From positions 186,001 to 250,000 of the forward strand of contig QEUP01000001.1 in NCBI GenBank assembly GCA_003577145.1: 64,000 bases of DNA. Direction: 5' to 3'. The notes under the pieces are model-generated. The model was not told the origin of the DNA, did not search any database, and saw only the letters and a list, made by a program, of their open reading frames with translations. Of this stretch, positions 8,789-16,322 are shown in pieces. Position numbers and translations under genes: made by a program. Origin of the DNA: Acidobacteriota bacterium (GTDB lineage: Bacteria; Actinomycetota; Acidimicrobiia; Acidimicrobiales; Microtrichaceae). The first letter of the stretch is position 1. Every line of letters starts with the position of its first letter.

Positions 8789-9055
8789 ACCGGGTCGCTG
8801 CTCAAGACGGTGATGGGCACCAACCCCATGGAGTCAATGATCGGGATCGTTCGTGATCACGCCCGCAACGTGAAGCGCTGGCAGCCTGGGGACATGCGCC
8901 TACGGTGGGCGGCCGCCGGCATGCTCGAGGCATCGAAGCAGTTCCGACGGGTGAAGGGCTACCGACAGCTCCCAGCGCTCACCCACGCGCTCCGTCACGC
9001 CGTCGGAGCCGACGCCGAGATTGTCAAAGCTGTCACCGCCTGACCATATGATCCA

Positions 9056-9343
9056 TCAGGAGGCCGTCACGAAGTTCCACGGCGAGCGGGTCATCCTCTT
9101 CTCATACTCAACCAACTCCTTGAATGTCGTCTGCACGATCGACTTCCGAAGTACTTGCGTCCCTCGGGTCGACGTGGCCTCGGTGCGGGCCCGCGCTTCC
9201 CCCTTCGCTATCCCGACGTTGCTAGATGCGATCCCCTCAGCCTCCCCGGTCAGCGACTTGGTCTCTGTCTCCGTGAGTTCAGTAACCAAGGCTCCGATCC
9301 GGGATGAAAGCAGGCTGTAGACCGACACCTCATCCAAGTACAC
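9056..9343 (-). pseudogene. DUF6414 family protein, truncated
   Basis: Starting at a GTG (9343), the frame reads YLDEVSVYSLLSSRIGALVTELTE and then a GSQVLRKSIVQ-like segment (TQVLRKSIVQTTFKELVEYE). From memory this matches the N-terminal region of DUF6414 proteins. Only about 95 residues remain of a family usually near 280-300. The similarity stops where the IS256 element abuts, so the insertion or a later deletion removed the C-terminus. It lies directly downstream of the AAA+ ATPase on the same strand, suggesting an old two-gene unit. Confidence 0.55.
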
Positions 9344-9395
9344 ACACTCGCGTAGAGGTGCGTCAGTTGTGTCCTTCGCTGCCTTCTCCCGTCGC

Positions 9396-10742
9396 CTACG
9401 GCGCCGCCAGCCTTGCCATCGTGAGCGAAGGCTCACGCCAGTGCACCCCCCCCGGATCGTGCGTGTTCGGCGACGCTGGCTACCGACTCGTTCGTAGCCG
9501 CCAATTGCGTCCTCGGCGACAATGACCGAGCGCTCATCCGCAACTGCCAGTAGGGCGGCCTCGCTCCATATGGCAGTCAGGTCTGCGGCGGACCATCCCT
9601 CCGTGTTTGCGGCGATGAGGGGAACAGGGATCGGGCCCTGAAGCACGAGGTGTCTTGACGAGGCTCGCAGAATCGACTCGCGGTCCTCTCGGTCTGGCAG
9701 GGGGAAGTGGATCTCCCAGTCGAAACGGCCGGGGCGTCGGAGCGCCGGGTCGATGTCATCGGGCCGGTTCGTTGCGGCGATCACGATTACGTTCGAATCT
9801 CGATCGAATCCGTCCATGGAAGCCAATAGCTGCGCGACAACCCGTTGGGAGGCCTCGTGGGAGCCCTCCCGGCTTGATGCGACACTGTCGATCTCGTCGA
9901 AGAAGACGATCGCTCGCGGTTGGTCCGCAGCGTCCGCGAAGAGCTCACGGAGGATCTGTTCGCTCTCGCCGTACCACTTGCTGAAGACCTCCGGCCCGCT
10001 GATCTCATAGAACGCTGCCTCGGCCTCACTCGCGATGACGCGCGCCAGCATCGTCTTCCCGGTACCAGGAAGACCAGTAAAGAGCACGCCTTTGATCGGC
10101 CGGGCTCCGATTTCGGATAGGCGCTCGCCGTACTTGGAGTGGTAGCTCGATAAGTTCCCTCGCCCTGGCGACTACCGGCTGCGCTCCGCCAAAGTCGTCG
10201 AAGGTCAGATTGGAGTCGTCCGAGACAAGAAACCGCCCACCAATATCTGCAACACCGGGGAAGTCCATCGCCCGTATCGGCTCCGGTGAAAGCACGCGCT
10301 GAACGCCCGAATGATCACCCGCCTCGACGGTGTTGCTCTCCTCGTAGTCAACCTCACCCGACGTGGGCACACGTCTGAGCCTCCCCCCGGACTCGATCAG
10401 GGTGATGTCGTTCAGTTTCAGCCGAACCACGCCTATCCACGGTTCGTCGGGCCAGCAGCTTGGTGGCATCTCGACAAAACTCGTGTCGCCATCCTCAGTC
10501 ACCATCACAACTACATCGCCTACTTCGAACTCGAAGGGCTCAGATCCGTCTGCGCTGCCACTCGTTCCGTTGCGGAACTCAAGAAACAGCCGTCGCCCAT
10601 CCTCCGAAATCGCACTGATCCGGGCGAGGGGGCCTGAAGGACCGATCTCCATCGAGAACAAACTATGCGTTGGGAAGGCATCGACGCCCGCCCCAAGGCA
10701 CGACAGCAGGTCGAAGGGCTGGAACTCGGCTTCATTGCTCAT
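9396..10742 (-). pseudogene. AAA+ ATPase (FtsH/Cdc48-type module) with two frameshifts
   Basis: The start at 10742 opens a beta-rich N-terminal region of about 170 residues of unknown kind. A linker (LTFDDFGGAQPVVARARELIELPL) leads into a Cdc48/FtsH-like ATPase domain. Walker A is GLPGTGKT, Walker B is IVFFDEID, the second region of homology is ATNRPDDIDPALRRPGRFD, and the helical lid follows. The frame breaks at about 10140, just before Walker A, and again in a run of eight C at 9446-9453. Restoring one base there gives a natural end at 9396. Both breaks could be sequencing errors, but the decayed surroundings favour a real pseudogene. It is probably a former partner of the DUF6414 gene. Confidence 0.75.
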
Positions 10743-10920
10743 GACCTACGAGGACTATCTCAAGGGCATCCACGAGAGGGTCGTGATCGGGAACGTCTAG
10801 TGCGAAGAACAGGCCGACCGCCCCGCCTTGCTCTGCACCCTGCGCTCCCTCTCTGAAGCGGCGAATGAACCATGGGCGCTCTGCCAGGTCTGTCGTCCGC
10901 GCCCCAGATGCGTGGGTAGG
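10732..10920 (-). pseudogene. remnant ORF upstream of the AAA+ gene
   Basis: The minus strand reads ERPWFIRRFREGAQGAEQGGAVGLFFALDVPDHDPLVDALEI-type sequence ending at 10732. It overlaps the AAA+ start by 11 nt, as a coupled upstream gene would. The upstream part turns into low-complexity sequence with no credible start, so only a C-terminal scrap seems to survive. No family is recognised. Confidence 0.3.
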
Positions 10921-10940
10921 GGCGCCGGTCCTCGTGCGAG

Positions 10941-11159
10941 TCAAGCGTGGTTGGTGTGACCAAGCAGGCGGTCGAGCTCGGTGCGCGGGACGCGGAGGGT
11001 GCGACCAATTTCGATGCAGGGGAGTCCGGTCTTGCCGCCGGTGGCACGCCACTGGCGGGCGGCTGTGTAGGCGGCGTTGCGGCTGATGCGTAGGATGGCA
11101 GCGGCTTCGTCGATGGTGAGCACCTCGGTCGAGGTGTCGATATCGGCAGTGGTGGACAT
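10941..11159 (-). CDS. excisionase-like helix-turn-helix DNA-binding protein
   Basis: This 72-residue protein has the pattern LTIDEAAAILRISRNAAYTAARQWRATGG...LPCIEIGRTLRVPRTELDRLL. That is the winged MerR/excisionase-type HTH (helix-turn-helix 17 family) used by phage and integrative-element Xis proteins to bend DNA during excision, or as small regulators. AGGAGA lies 6 nt upstream of the ATG at 11159. No partner integrase remains in the window, so it is probably a leftover of the element that built this island. Confidence 0.85.
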   Translation of the reverse strand: MSTTADIDTSTEVLTIDEAAAILRISRNAAYTAARQWRATGGKTGLPCIEIGRTLRVPRTELDRLLGHTNHA

Positions 11160-11299
11160 CTGGTTCTCCTGGCGTCGCGGGCGGTGGTCTGTCTACGTAG
11201 GCCGCCCACCAGCCCGCGACTTCGCGGAGGAGCTCAGTGCATGCAGGCTCGGCGGGGCTTCTCGGTTTGTTGCCCTCGCTACTCAGGGTCTGATCAATC

Positions 11300-11322
11300 T
11301 CACCCTTGACCGCTCAGGGTGA
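11300..11322. promoter_or_regulatory. palindromic operator-like site with -35 element
   Basis: TCACCCT (11300-11306) and AGGGTGA (11316-11322) form a 7-bp dyad with a 9-bp spacer. It overlaps TTGACC (11306-11311), a plausible -35, with TACTGT about 19 bp further on. It could control the secreted-protein genes that start at 11404, possibly through the small HTH protein encoded opposite. Confidence 0.45.
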
Positions 11323-11403
11323 TGTGTGACTACTGTGTGCTGCATGGGATCACATGGTGTAGTTGGGTATGGACAGTGACTGAAGAGGGTCGGCGTCTCG
11401 TTG

Positions 11404-12180
11404 ATGGCCGTCTGTGTTGCTTCGACTCTGCTTCCCGCGGTGGCTGGAGCGCAGGAGGGAGGCGGTGAGCGTGTCGTGTTCGATCCGGTCACGAACACCG
11501 AACTCGTCATCACCGGCGAGGGCGATTGCGCGACCGTCGACGTCACGCAGCGTTTCGGTCCCGCCGGTTCTAGCGGACAAACGGCTGTAGCTATGAACGA
11601 GGTGCGTCAGCTCGACTACGTCATCACGCCCGACTGTTACGTCGAAGTGCTGCCCGCGACGGTCTCAGTCCTGGGCGATCCGAGTGGCGGAGACGAACTT
11701 GAGTCGGAGACGGCAGTGTCAGCAGACCCGGAGGTAGCCGGCGTCGCTGGTGTGCCCGCGGTGGGGAACTACATCCACTCTTCGCAGACCATGCAAGATG
11801 TCGTCAACATCGACATCGCCAAGTTCGAATACAGCCACGACAGGGTCTGGTACTGGCTCTGGACGCATTTCAAAGGATGTTGCGGGCACATTCGTGGATC
11901 GACAAGCGTGCCGTGGAATCACCCCAACGGCGTGTTATTCGACGGTTATGACGGTTCTTGGCGAATCCTTTGGGCTTGGGGCTTCGCCCATGGGCGATTC
12001 CACACAGACTTCCTATGGTGCAACATCCCGGGGCAGCCCCAAGACTTCAATCTCATCACGGTGCTCGTTTCGTTGTTCACTGGGTCCTATGCTGCGCTCT
12101 TCGATCAGACGAAGCGCTGCGGAGGCACCCATATGAGCACCCGGTACTGGACAAGTATCTCGCCACCCTGGTGGGTGTAA
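11404..12180 (+). CDS. secreted protein of unknown function
   Basis: About 258 residues. The N-terminus MAVCVASTLLPAVAGAQ is a short hydrophobic signal peptide with a probable AGA-Q cleavage site; there is a TTG codon just before the ATG. The mature part has six or more cysteines (ITGEGDCATV, DCYVEV, KGCCGHI, WCNIPG, KRCGGTH), which suggests disulfides outside the cell. It is rich in tryptophan around WYWLWTHF and WRILWAWGF. No known domain is recognised. It overlaps the following lipoprotein by 10 nt, so the two are co-translated. It lies in the accessory island and may be a surface or secreted effector, which is a guess. Confidence 0.6.
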   Translation: MAVCVASTLLPAVAGAQEGGGERVVFDPVTNTELVITGEGDCATVDVTQRFGPAGSSGQTAVAMNEVRQLDYVITPDCYVEVLPATVSVLGDPSGGDELESETAVSADPEVAGVAGVPAVGNYIHSSQTMQDVVNIDIAKFEYSHDRVWYWLWTHFKGCCGHIRGSTSVPWNHPNGVLFDGYDGSWRILWAWGFAHGRFHTDFLWCNIPGQPQDFNLITVLVSLFTGSYAALFDQTKRCGGTHMSTRYWTSISPPWWV

Positions 12181-13103
12181 GCGCCCGGAGTGCCAGTTGC
12201 CTCCTCGTGGTCGTGATTCTCGCGGCCACGATTGGGTGCACGTCGACAACTGATTTACCATCAGACGACGCCTCAGACGCAGAGACTGAGAGCTACTGGT
12301 TCGCGACCAGCGCAGTGCCGGCTGGCCTAGAGCTCGCCGGAGCTGCGACCTTCCCAGGTTCGCATCCGTTTGACCTCGATCCTCCGATCGATCTGCATCT
12401 AGTCGAAGGCCAAGAGGGGCAGATCGGGTTCTTCATCCGTGAGAGGACACCCGAAGACGAGGACGACCATGACGCGGCCCCTAGCGGCCCCGCTGGGCCC
12501 GAGGGCCTCGAAGGCGTCACAGCGATCCAAGGTGACCAGGTTGTTGTTGGCGCCTCGCGCGACGTACCGGTCGAGAACCTGGAGCCTCTGGTCGATGAGG
12601 TCATGTCGGGCACCTCACCTGAGGGCCTCGACTCATTCTCACTCGTCACCGTCTTGAGTGAGTCCCCTGTGCCCGGCATGGGTTCACTTCCGATCCCGGC
12701 GCATACGGAAGGGAGTGCTGTCTCGTGGACCAGAGAGCCCGAAGTGGGGGGATTCCAACGATCGCTCGCCGTTGGCGCCTACGAGGGTGATGATCCGGCA
12801 GCGGTACTCGAGTGGTGGTTCGACGGAGGCGAGAGCCGAACGATCGGGGCCTACGATGGCGTCGTCTTCACGAGTCCTGCCTATGCAGTTGCTGACGAGA
12901 GCCAAGGGGTGGTTCCGGAGGCGGTCCTGTTCGTAACGACCCTCGGGGACGCGGTCGTGATGGTGCGGACGGTCGATGTCCCGGACCGGGAGTTCGATGC
13001 GGCAGTCGAAGGCCTAGAGTCGATGACTGAAGCGGACTTCCTTAGTCTTGAAGACGAGGTCGCCGGTGAGTCCGGGACCAGTCAGGGATCGTCAGGTGAC
13101 TAG
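12171..13103 (+). CDS. predicted lipoprotein of unknown function
   Basis: The GTG at 12171 gives MGVSARSASCLLVVVILAATIGC, a lipoprotein signal peptide with a slightly unusual lipobox (TIGC) and the acylated Cys near residue 23. About 285 acidic residues follow, with two similar halves: EGQEGQIGFFIRE... and a later strand-rich part containing VLEWWFDGG and VTTLGDAVVMVRTVD. No enzyme motif is visible. It overlaps the genes on both sides (10 nt upstream, 8 nt downstream), so 11404, 12171 and 13096 form a tight operon for exported or membrane products. Confidence 0.65.
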   Translation: MGVSARSASCLLVVVILAATIGCTSTTDLPSDDASDAETESYWFATSAVPAGLELAGAATFPGSHPFDLDPPIDLHLVEGQEGQIGFFIRERTPEDEDDHDAAPSGPAGPEGLEGVTAIQGDQVVVGASRDVPVENLEPLVDEVMSGTSPEGLDSFSLVTVLSESPVPGMGSLPIPAHTEGSAVSWTREPEVGGFQRSLAVGAYEGDDPAAVLEWWFDGGESRTIGAYDGVVFTSPAYAVADESQGVVPEAVLFVTTLGDAVVMVRTVDVPDREFDAAVEGLESMTEADFLSLEDEVAGESGTSQGSSGD

Positions 13104-13431
13104 AGACGAAGTCATCTCAGGTATCGGGTTCGGGTGGTCGTTCATCTGTCTGCTGATCGGCGCCGCCGCCGTTGCCTACGCTTGGCCCGAATACCTGGCA
13201 GTGGCGATTCTGGTGGCGCTCTCCCTCGTCGTTGCCGGCTTGAACGCGTATGCGAGTGTGCAGGTGCAACGTCAGAGGTACTGGCGGGGAGTGCTTGGAT
13301 TCCTGTCATCGTTCGCTCTCCCGGTTGGGTTCGCGTACATCATTCTTCTGATCCCTGTCGGCTTGGCCATTGCCTCAGGTGTTGCGGCCCGGAGAAAACC
13401 CGAGCAACACGCCGACATCAAGGGCCTGTAA
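13096..13431 (+). CDS. small membrane protein
   Basis: Starting at GTG 13096, which overlaps the lipoprotein stop, this 111-residue protein has about four hydrophobic helices in two pairs: WSFICLLIGAAAVAYAW and YLAVAILVALSLVVAGLNAY, then VLGFLSSFALPVGFAYIILL and IPVGLAIASGVAA. It ends in a basic cytoplasmic tail. It is the third gene of the exported trio. Function unknown. Confidence 0.6.
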   Translation: MTRDEVISGIGFGWSFICLLIGAAAVAYAWPEYLAVAILVALSLVVAGLNAYASVQVQRQRYWRGVLGFLSSFALPVGFAYIILLIPVGLAIASGVAARRKPEQHADIKGL

Positions 13432-13436
13432 TACCC

Positions 13437-13760
13437 GACCGCTCCTCACACCTCGTCTTTGAAGCGGGAGGGATGAACGTCTACGTCGGTGATGCCAAGT
13501 ACAAGCTCACCGACACCGCAGCGGGCGTGGACCCCGACCTCTATCAACTCCTCGCGTACACGACCTCCCTCGGCGTCCCAGAGGGTGTCTTGATCTATGC
13601 GGATGAAGGACAGCAGATACCACCAGGCAGCGTACTGGTCCGACACGCCGATAAGCGGCTCTGGGCTCAGCGGATCGACCTGAGCGGGAGTCCAGACGAT
13701 ATCCGGCGAGAGGTCCATCGGGTTTCGGAGTGGATACTTCACCGAGCGCTGACTGCATGA
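13437..13760 (+). pseudogene. mcrC: McrC-type restriction nuclease, C-terminal remnant
   Basis: The surviving 107 codons carry the McrC PD-(D/E)xK nuclease segment. VYVGDAKYKL supplies the D...K catalytic pair, followed by DPDLYQLLAYTTSLGVPEGVLIYA and the IDLSGSPDDIRREV tail, which are characteristic of 5-methylcytosine restriction component McrC. The N-terminal two thirds and any mcrB partner are absent, and there is no start codon with a binding site. It directly follows the membrane gene, so a deletion joined unrelated DNA to the mcrC 3' end. Confidence 0.75.
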
Positions 13761-13948
13761 GGGGTTGCTGCCTGAGGCCATCGAAGGGTGCGGCGGTGTC
13801 GCCGCAGCCATGCGTGGTCTCGCCTGACCATTTTGATCCACCCGAAGCTCCTGCGCCGACGTGCCTCGCGAAAGAAGCTCAAACTGACGCGAGGCAGGCC
13901 CCGGCGTTGGGGGCACCATGGCATCGCACGCCGTCCTAGGGTGAGGGT

Positions 13949-15007
13949 GTGGACGAGCGGGACTATGCCAACGCTGTCGGCGATGCGATCAGGCTGGTGG
14001 CCAGTGAACTCCGTCCGTGGATGCAGCAGCGGCTCGATGGTTGGCCACCGGATGAACGGGGTGAGGTCACACCGTACGATCCCCACTACCTCGTCAACGT
14101 GCTACTCGAGCTGTGGCTATCGCACTTCTCAGATTCGTTTGGGAGCGACGGGCATCTCCTTGTACAGGGCTTCCGCCATACGCGAAACCGTTGGGCTCAC
14201 CACGTCCCCTTCGATGAGGAGGCGGCACTTCGAGGGATCGAGGTATGCCGAGGAATGTTGGCCGCAATCGCATCGCCCCAAGAACGCGAGCTTGCCACGT
14301 CGGCAGGTCGTCTGCGCGGAAGCAGACCTCCGTCAACAAGCAAACCGACTTCGCGGCCCCAGTCCGTGCCGGGAAGCCACCGCCGGATGCGGTCCACGAA
14401 GTTCCGCGACGAGCAGTGGCGACACCGATTCGATCCTTACGTTGCTCCGGTCAACGAGCTCGTCGATCGTCTCATTGAGGAACGCGGCGGGAGCTGGATG
14501 CCCTACATCCCCGCCTACCACGGGGGAATCGAGTCCGAGATCCTGCTCTTGTACCAGGACCCCGGCAAGATGACGGCCAAGGACTTCGGAGGATCGGGCT
14601 TTCTCGGGAGCGAAAACGATGACCCCACAGCCCAAGTCCTCGCGGAGTGCCTCGATGCCGCTGACCTCGACGCGAAGCGCGTCACGCCATGGAATGCCTA
14701 TCCCTGGTTCCTATCGGATCAGGGCCGCCTGACAGACCGCATGATCAAAGAAGGCCTGAACCCCCTTCACCGGCTCCTCGAACTCATACCGACAGCCCAC
14801 ACGATCGTCACCGGAGGCGCCAAAGCCCATCACTCCTGGCGTCTGTTCTCCGAGCAGTACCGTGATGCCTCCCGCTGGCGGCACATCAAGACCTTCCACA
14901 CCTCCGGACGCGGCATAACCAACGGCGGGCGCCAGACAAAGGTAGAAGGGATCGCTCACGTTGTAGCCGCCTTTCGGGAAGCTGCCACACCTCCCGACGC
15001 GCCATGA
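13949..15007 (+). CDS. HEPN (Swt1-like) and uracil-DNA-glycosylase-like fusion protein
   Basis: This is an intact 352-residue two-domain protein. Residues about 1-110 resemble the Swt1-type HEPN domain and carry the catalytic RNase motif R79-N-R-W-A-H84 (Rx4-6H with a polar residue after Arg). After a basic, serine-rich linker, residues about 165-350 look like a uracil-DNA glycosylase superfamily domain. A YQDPGK loop stands in the water-activating position, followed by WNAYPW, VTGGAKAH and a FHTSG segment in the position of the HPS loop. It starts at a GTG and its stop overlaps the next ORF. The pairing of an RNase-type HEPN with a base-excision or sensing domain, inside a defence-like island, suggests an abortive-infection or DNA-modification sensor; that is inference. 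Confidence 0.65.
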   Translation: MDERDYANAVGDAIRLVASELRPWMQQRLDGWPPDERGEVTPYDPHYLVNVLLELWLSHFSDSFGSDGHLLVQGFRHTRNRWAHHVPFDEEAALRGIEVCRGMLAAIASPQERELATSAGRLRGSRPPSTSKPTSRPQSVPGSHRRMRSTKFRDEQWRHRFDPYVAPVNELVDRLIEERGGSWMPYIPAYHGGIESEILLLYQDPGKMTAKDFGGSGFLGSENDDPTAQVLAECLDAADLDAKRVTPWNAYPWFLSDQGRLTDRMIKEGLNPLHRLLELIPTAHTIVTGGAKAHHSWRLFSEQYRDASRWRHIKTFHTSGRGITNGGRQTKVEGIAHVVAAFREAATPPDAP

Positions 15008-15300
15008 CGGTCCCCGAGACCCACGTAGCCAGAACAAAGCGCTGGATCGACGCCCGCAACAAGAGCCTTCCCGAGCGTGCAGCTAGTGCCATTCGCTACG
15101 AGTTGGACGTCGACGCCGAGCCGTCACCCTATTCGAGTGCCGCCCACCCCGGCGTGAGGACTACGGCTCCGAGTGGACGCGGTTCCCGATCGCCCGCCTC
15201 CGCTACGCAAAGGCCAGGAAGGAGTGGTCATTCTACTGTCGTGACCGGAACCTCATGCTTGATTAGTACGACTGGCCAAGCGCATCGACGCGCCGAGCGA
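15004..15300 (+). pseudogene. DUF3024 protein, frameshifted and interrupted
   Basis: The ATG overlaps the stop of the HEPN fusion (ATGA). The first 35 codons read KRWIDARNKSLPERAASAIRYELDVD. A frameshift near 15122 is needed to continue with TLFECRPPRREDYGSEWTRFPIARLRYAKARKEWSFYCRDRNL, the DUF3024 core. A TAG at about 15264 then interrupts just before YDWPSAS. It is clearly a recently decayed gene of unknown role that was once translated together with the HEPN fusion. Confidence 0.7.
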
Positions 15301-15371
15301 CATGCGCGAACCCTCCTGTGCATTCCGGAGCTGACCGGTGTAGGCGCCTGAGAGACCCCAGCGGTGAGTGC

Positions 15372-15905
15372 TCAACCAGCGAGGTCGTCGGTCGTGCTCC
15401 ACTCCTCGGCCAGTTGGACGTCGAGGACGGCCCCTGCGAGGTTCTCGGGGAAGACAGCGAGCACGTCATCGACTCCAGTCGCCGAAGGGGCGAGGATGGC
15501 CTGGAACTGGTGCTCGTACGCGGCTTCCCCTAGCTGTTGAGTGAGCCGAAGATCGTCCCCAACGAGGTCCTTCCGCCCGACGCCAACGGCACCGAGGGTC
15601 GTGTCATCGGTGAGGTCGAGGACCGAAGTCAGCTCGGCCTCCACTCGCCAGAGTTCGCGAGGTAGCAGATCCCCTACTTCGAGGCCCTGCCGGCTTGCCT
15701 GTCGAGTCAGCTCCGCTACCACGCAGGCGCGGGTGCTGCAGAGGTAGAGAACCGGGAAGCTCCTCGGCGGGTTGAAACGCCCACCGAACCGTCGCGCACC
15801 TTCGCCGCTACGAGGGTCGTAGCCTGGCGCCTGGTTCCGCAACGCAGTGGTTGCGAGCGGCCGTCCCGGCGCGTGGGCGACCGCTCGAGGGTCAATGCCG
15901 GTCAT
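15372..15905 (-). CDS. RES-domain toxin (NAD+-degrading type)
   Basis: This 177-residue protein has RES-family landmarks: a RRFGGRFNPPRSFPVLYLC segment with the conserved Arg, an ACVVAELTRQA helix with the conserved Glu, and a LAPSATG segment with the conserved Ser. RES toxins of the Res-Xre systems consume cellular NAD+ by phosphorolysis or hydrolysis. The start at 15905 lies 1 nt after the antitoxin stop, the standard antitoxin-first arrangement. The family call is solid; the exact reaction is by analogy. Confidence 0.85.
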   Translation of the reverse strand: MTGIDPRAVAHAPGRPLATTALRNQAPGYDPRSGEGARRFGGRFNPPRSFPVLYLCSTRACVVAELTRQASRQGLEVGDLLPRELWRVEAELTSVLDLTDDTTLGAVGVGRKDLVGDDLRLTQQLGEAAYEHQFQAILAPSATGVDDVLAVFPENLAGAVLDVQLAEEWSTTDDLAG

Positions 15906-15906
15906 G

Positions 15907-16242
15907 TCAGGCTGTGACGCCCTCGGCGATCGCTAGCAAGAGGTCAATCACGCGCTGGTACTCGCCGGCAGCGACTAGATCGAGTGGCTTTTCGTAGCCG
16001 AGGTCGCGATTGGGGGATCGCATCCAGAACCGGGCTGCGTCATCGCTCATGACGCTGCGGGCGAGGTCAACGACGGCACGCAACTCGAGAAGCCGCTCCT
16101 CTGCCTCTCGCCGCGGCATCGTCTCCTGAGACCGCCATCTGGCCACGCTCCGGGGGTTTGTCTCGCTCACCCTCGCGAGGTCGACAGTATCCACGACATC
16201 TCCTTCGTAGAGGTGATCCAAGAGAGATGTGAGGGTGGTCAT
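15907..16242 (-). CDS. Xre/MbcA/ParS-type antitoxin
   Basis: This 111-residue protein has an N-terminal helix-turn-helix (VDLARVSETNPRSVARWRSQ) and a C-terminal MbcA/ParS-type toxin-binding domain (MSDDAARFWMRSPNRDLGYEKPLDLVAAGEYQRVIDLL; the PxxxLGxxxPxxLxxxGxxxxV pattern). It should bind and neutralise the RES toxin encoded 1 nt downstream and repress the operon through the dyad at 16280-16297. Confidence 0.88.
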   Translation of the reverse strand: MTTLTSLLDHLYEGDVVDTVDLARVSETNPRSVARWRSQETMPRREAEERLLELRAVVDLARSVMSDDAARFWMRSPNRDLGYEKPLDLVAAGEYQRVIDLLLAIAEGVTA

Positions 16243-16279
16243 TTGCGATCGTCCTTCTTTTGTGTAGCATTACGTCGCG

Positions 16280-16297
16280 CGTATGTCATACTATACG
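16280..16297. promoter_or_regulatory. inverted repeat between divergent genes, likely antitoxin operator
   Basis: CGTAT (16280-16284) and ATACG (16293-16297) form a dyad with an 8-bp spacer in the 80-bp gap between the toxin-antitoxin operon and the divergent gene at 16323. The gap is locally AT-rich, as expected for back-to-back promoters. Confidence 0.45.
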
Positions 16298-16322
16298 TCG
16301 AGGAGGCGTCAGGAGCAATCTA

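Larger units (their letters stand above)
7684..9043 (+). pseudogene. IS256-family transposase, broken and possibly chimeric
   Basis: The N-terminal part starts at ATG 7684 with GAGGAG 8 nt upstream and runs to EQRCWVH at about 8478. It carries the mutator-type core, with WADGVHFNIR and the AVGDGALGFWGAL segment. The C-terminal part resumes in another frame at HKERNVMDHLPE (about 8500) and continues through TNPMESMIGIVRDHARNVKRW to a TGA at 9043. Two lesions separate the pieces. One is a junction with a 16-bp palindrome where the frame changes. The other is a 74-bp insertion or duplication at about 8715-8788 that adds a stop and shifts the frame again. The two halves look like different IS256 subgroups. 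It cannot make a functional transposase. Confidence 0.85.
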
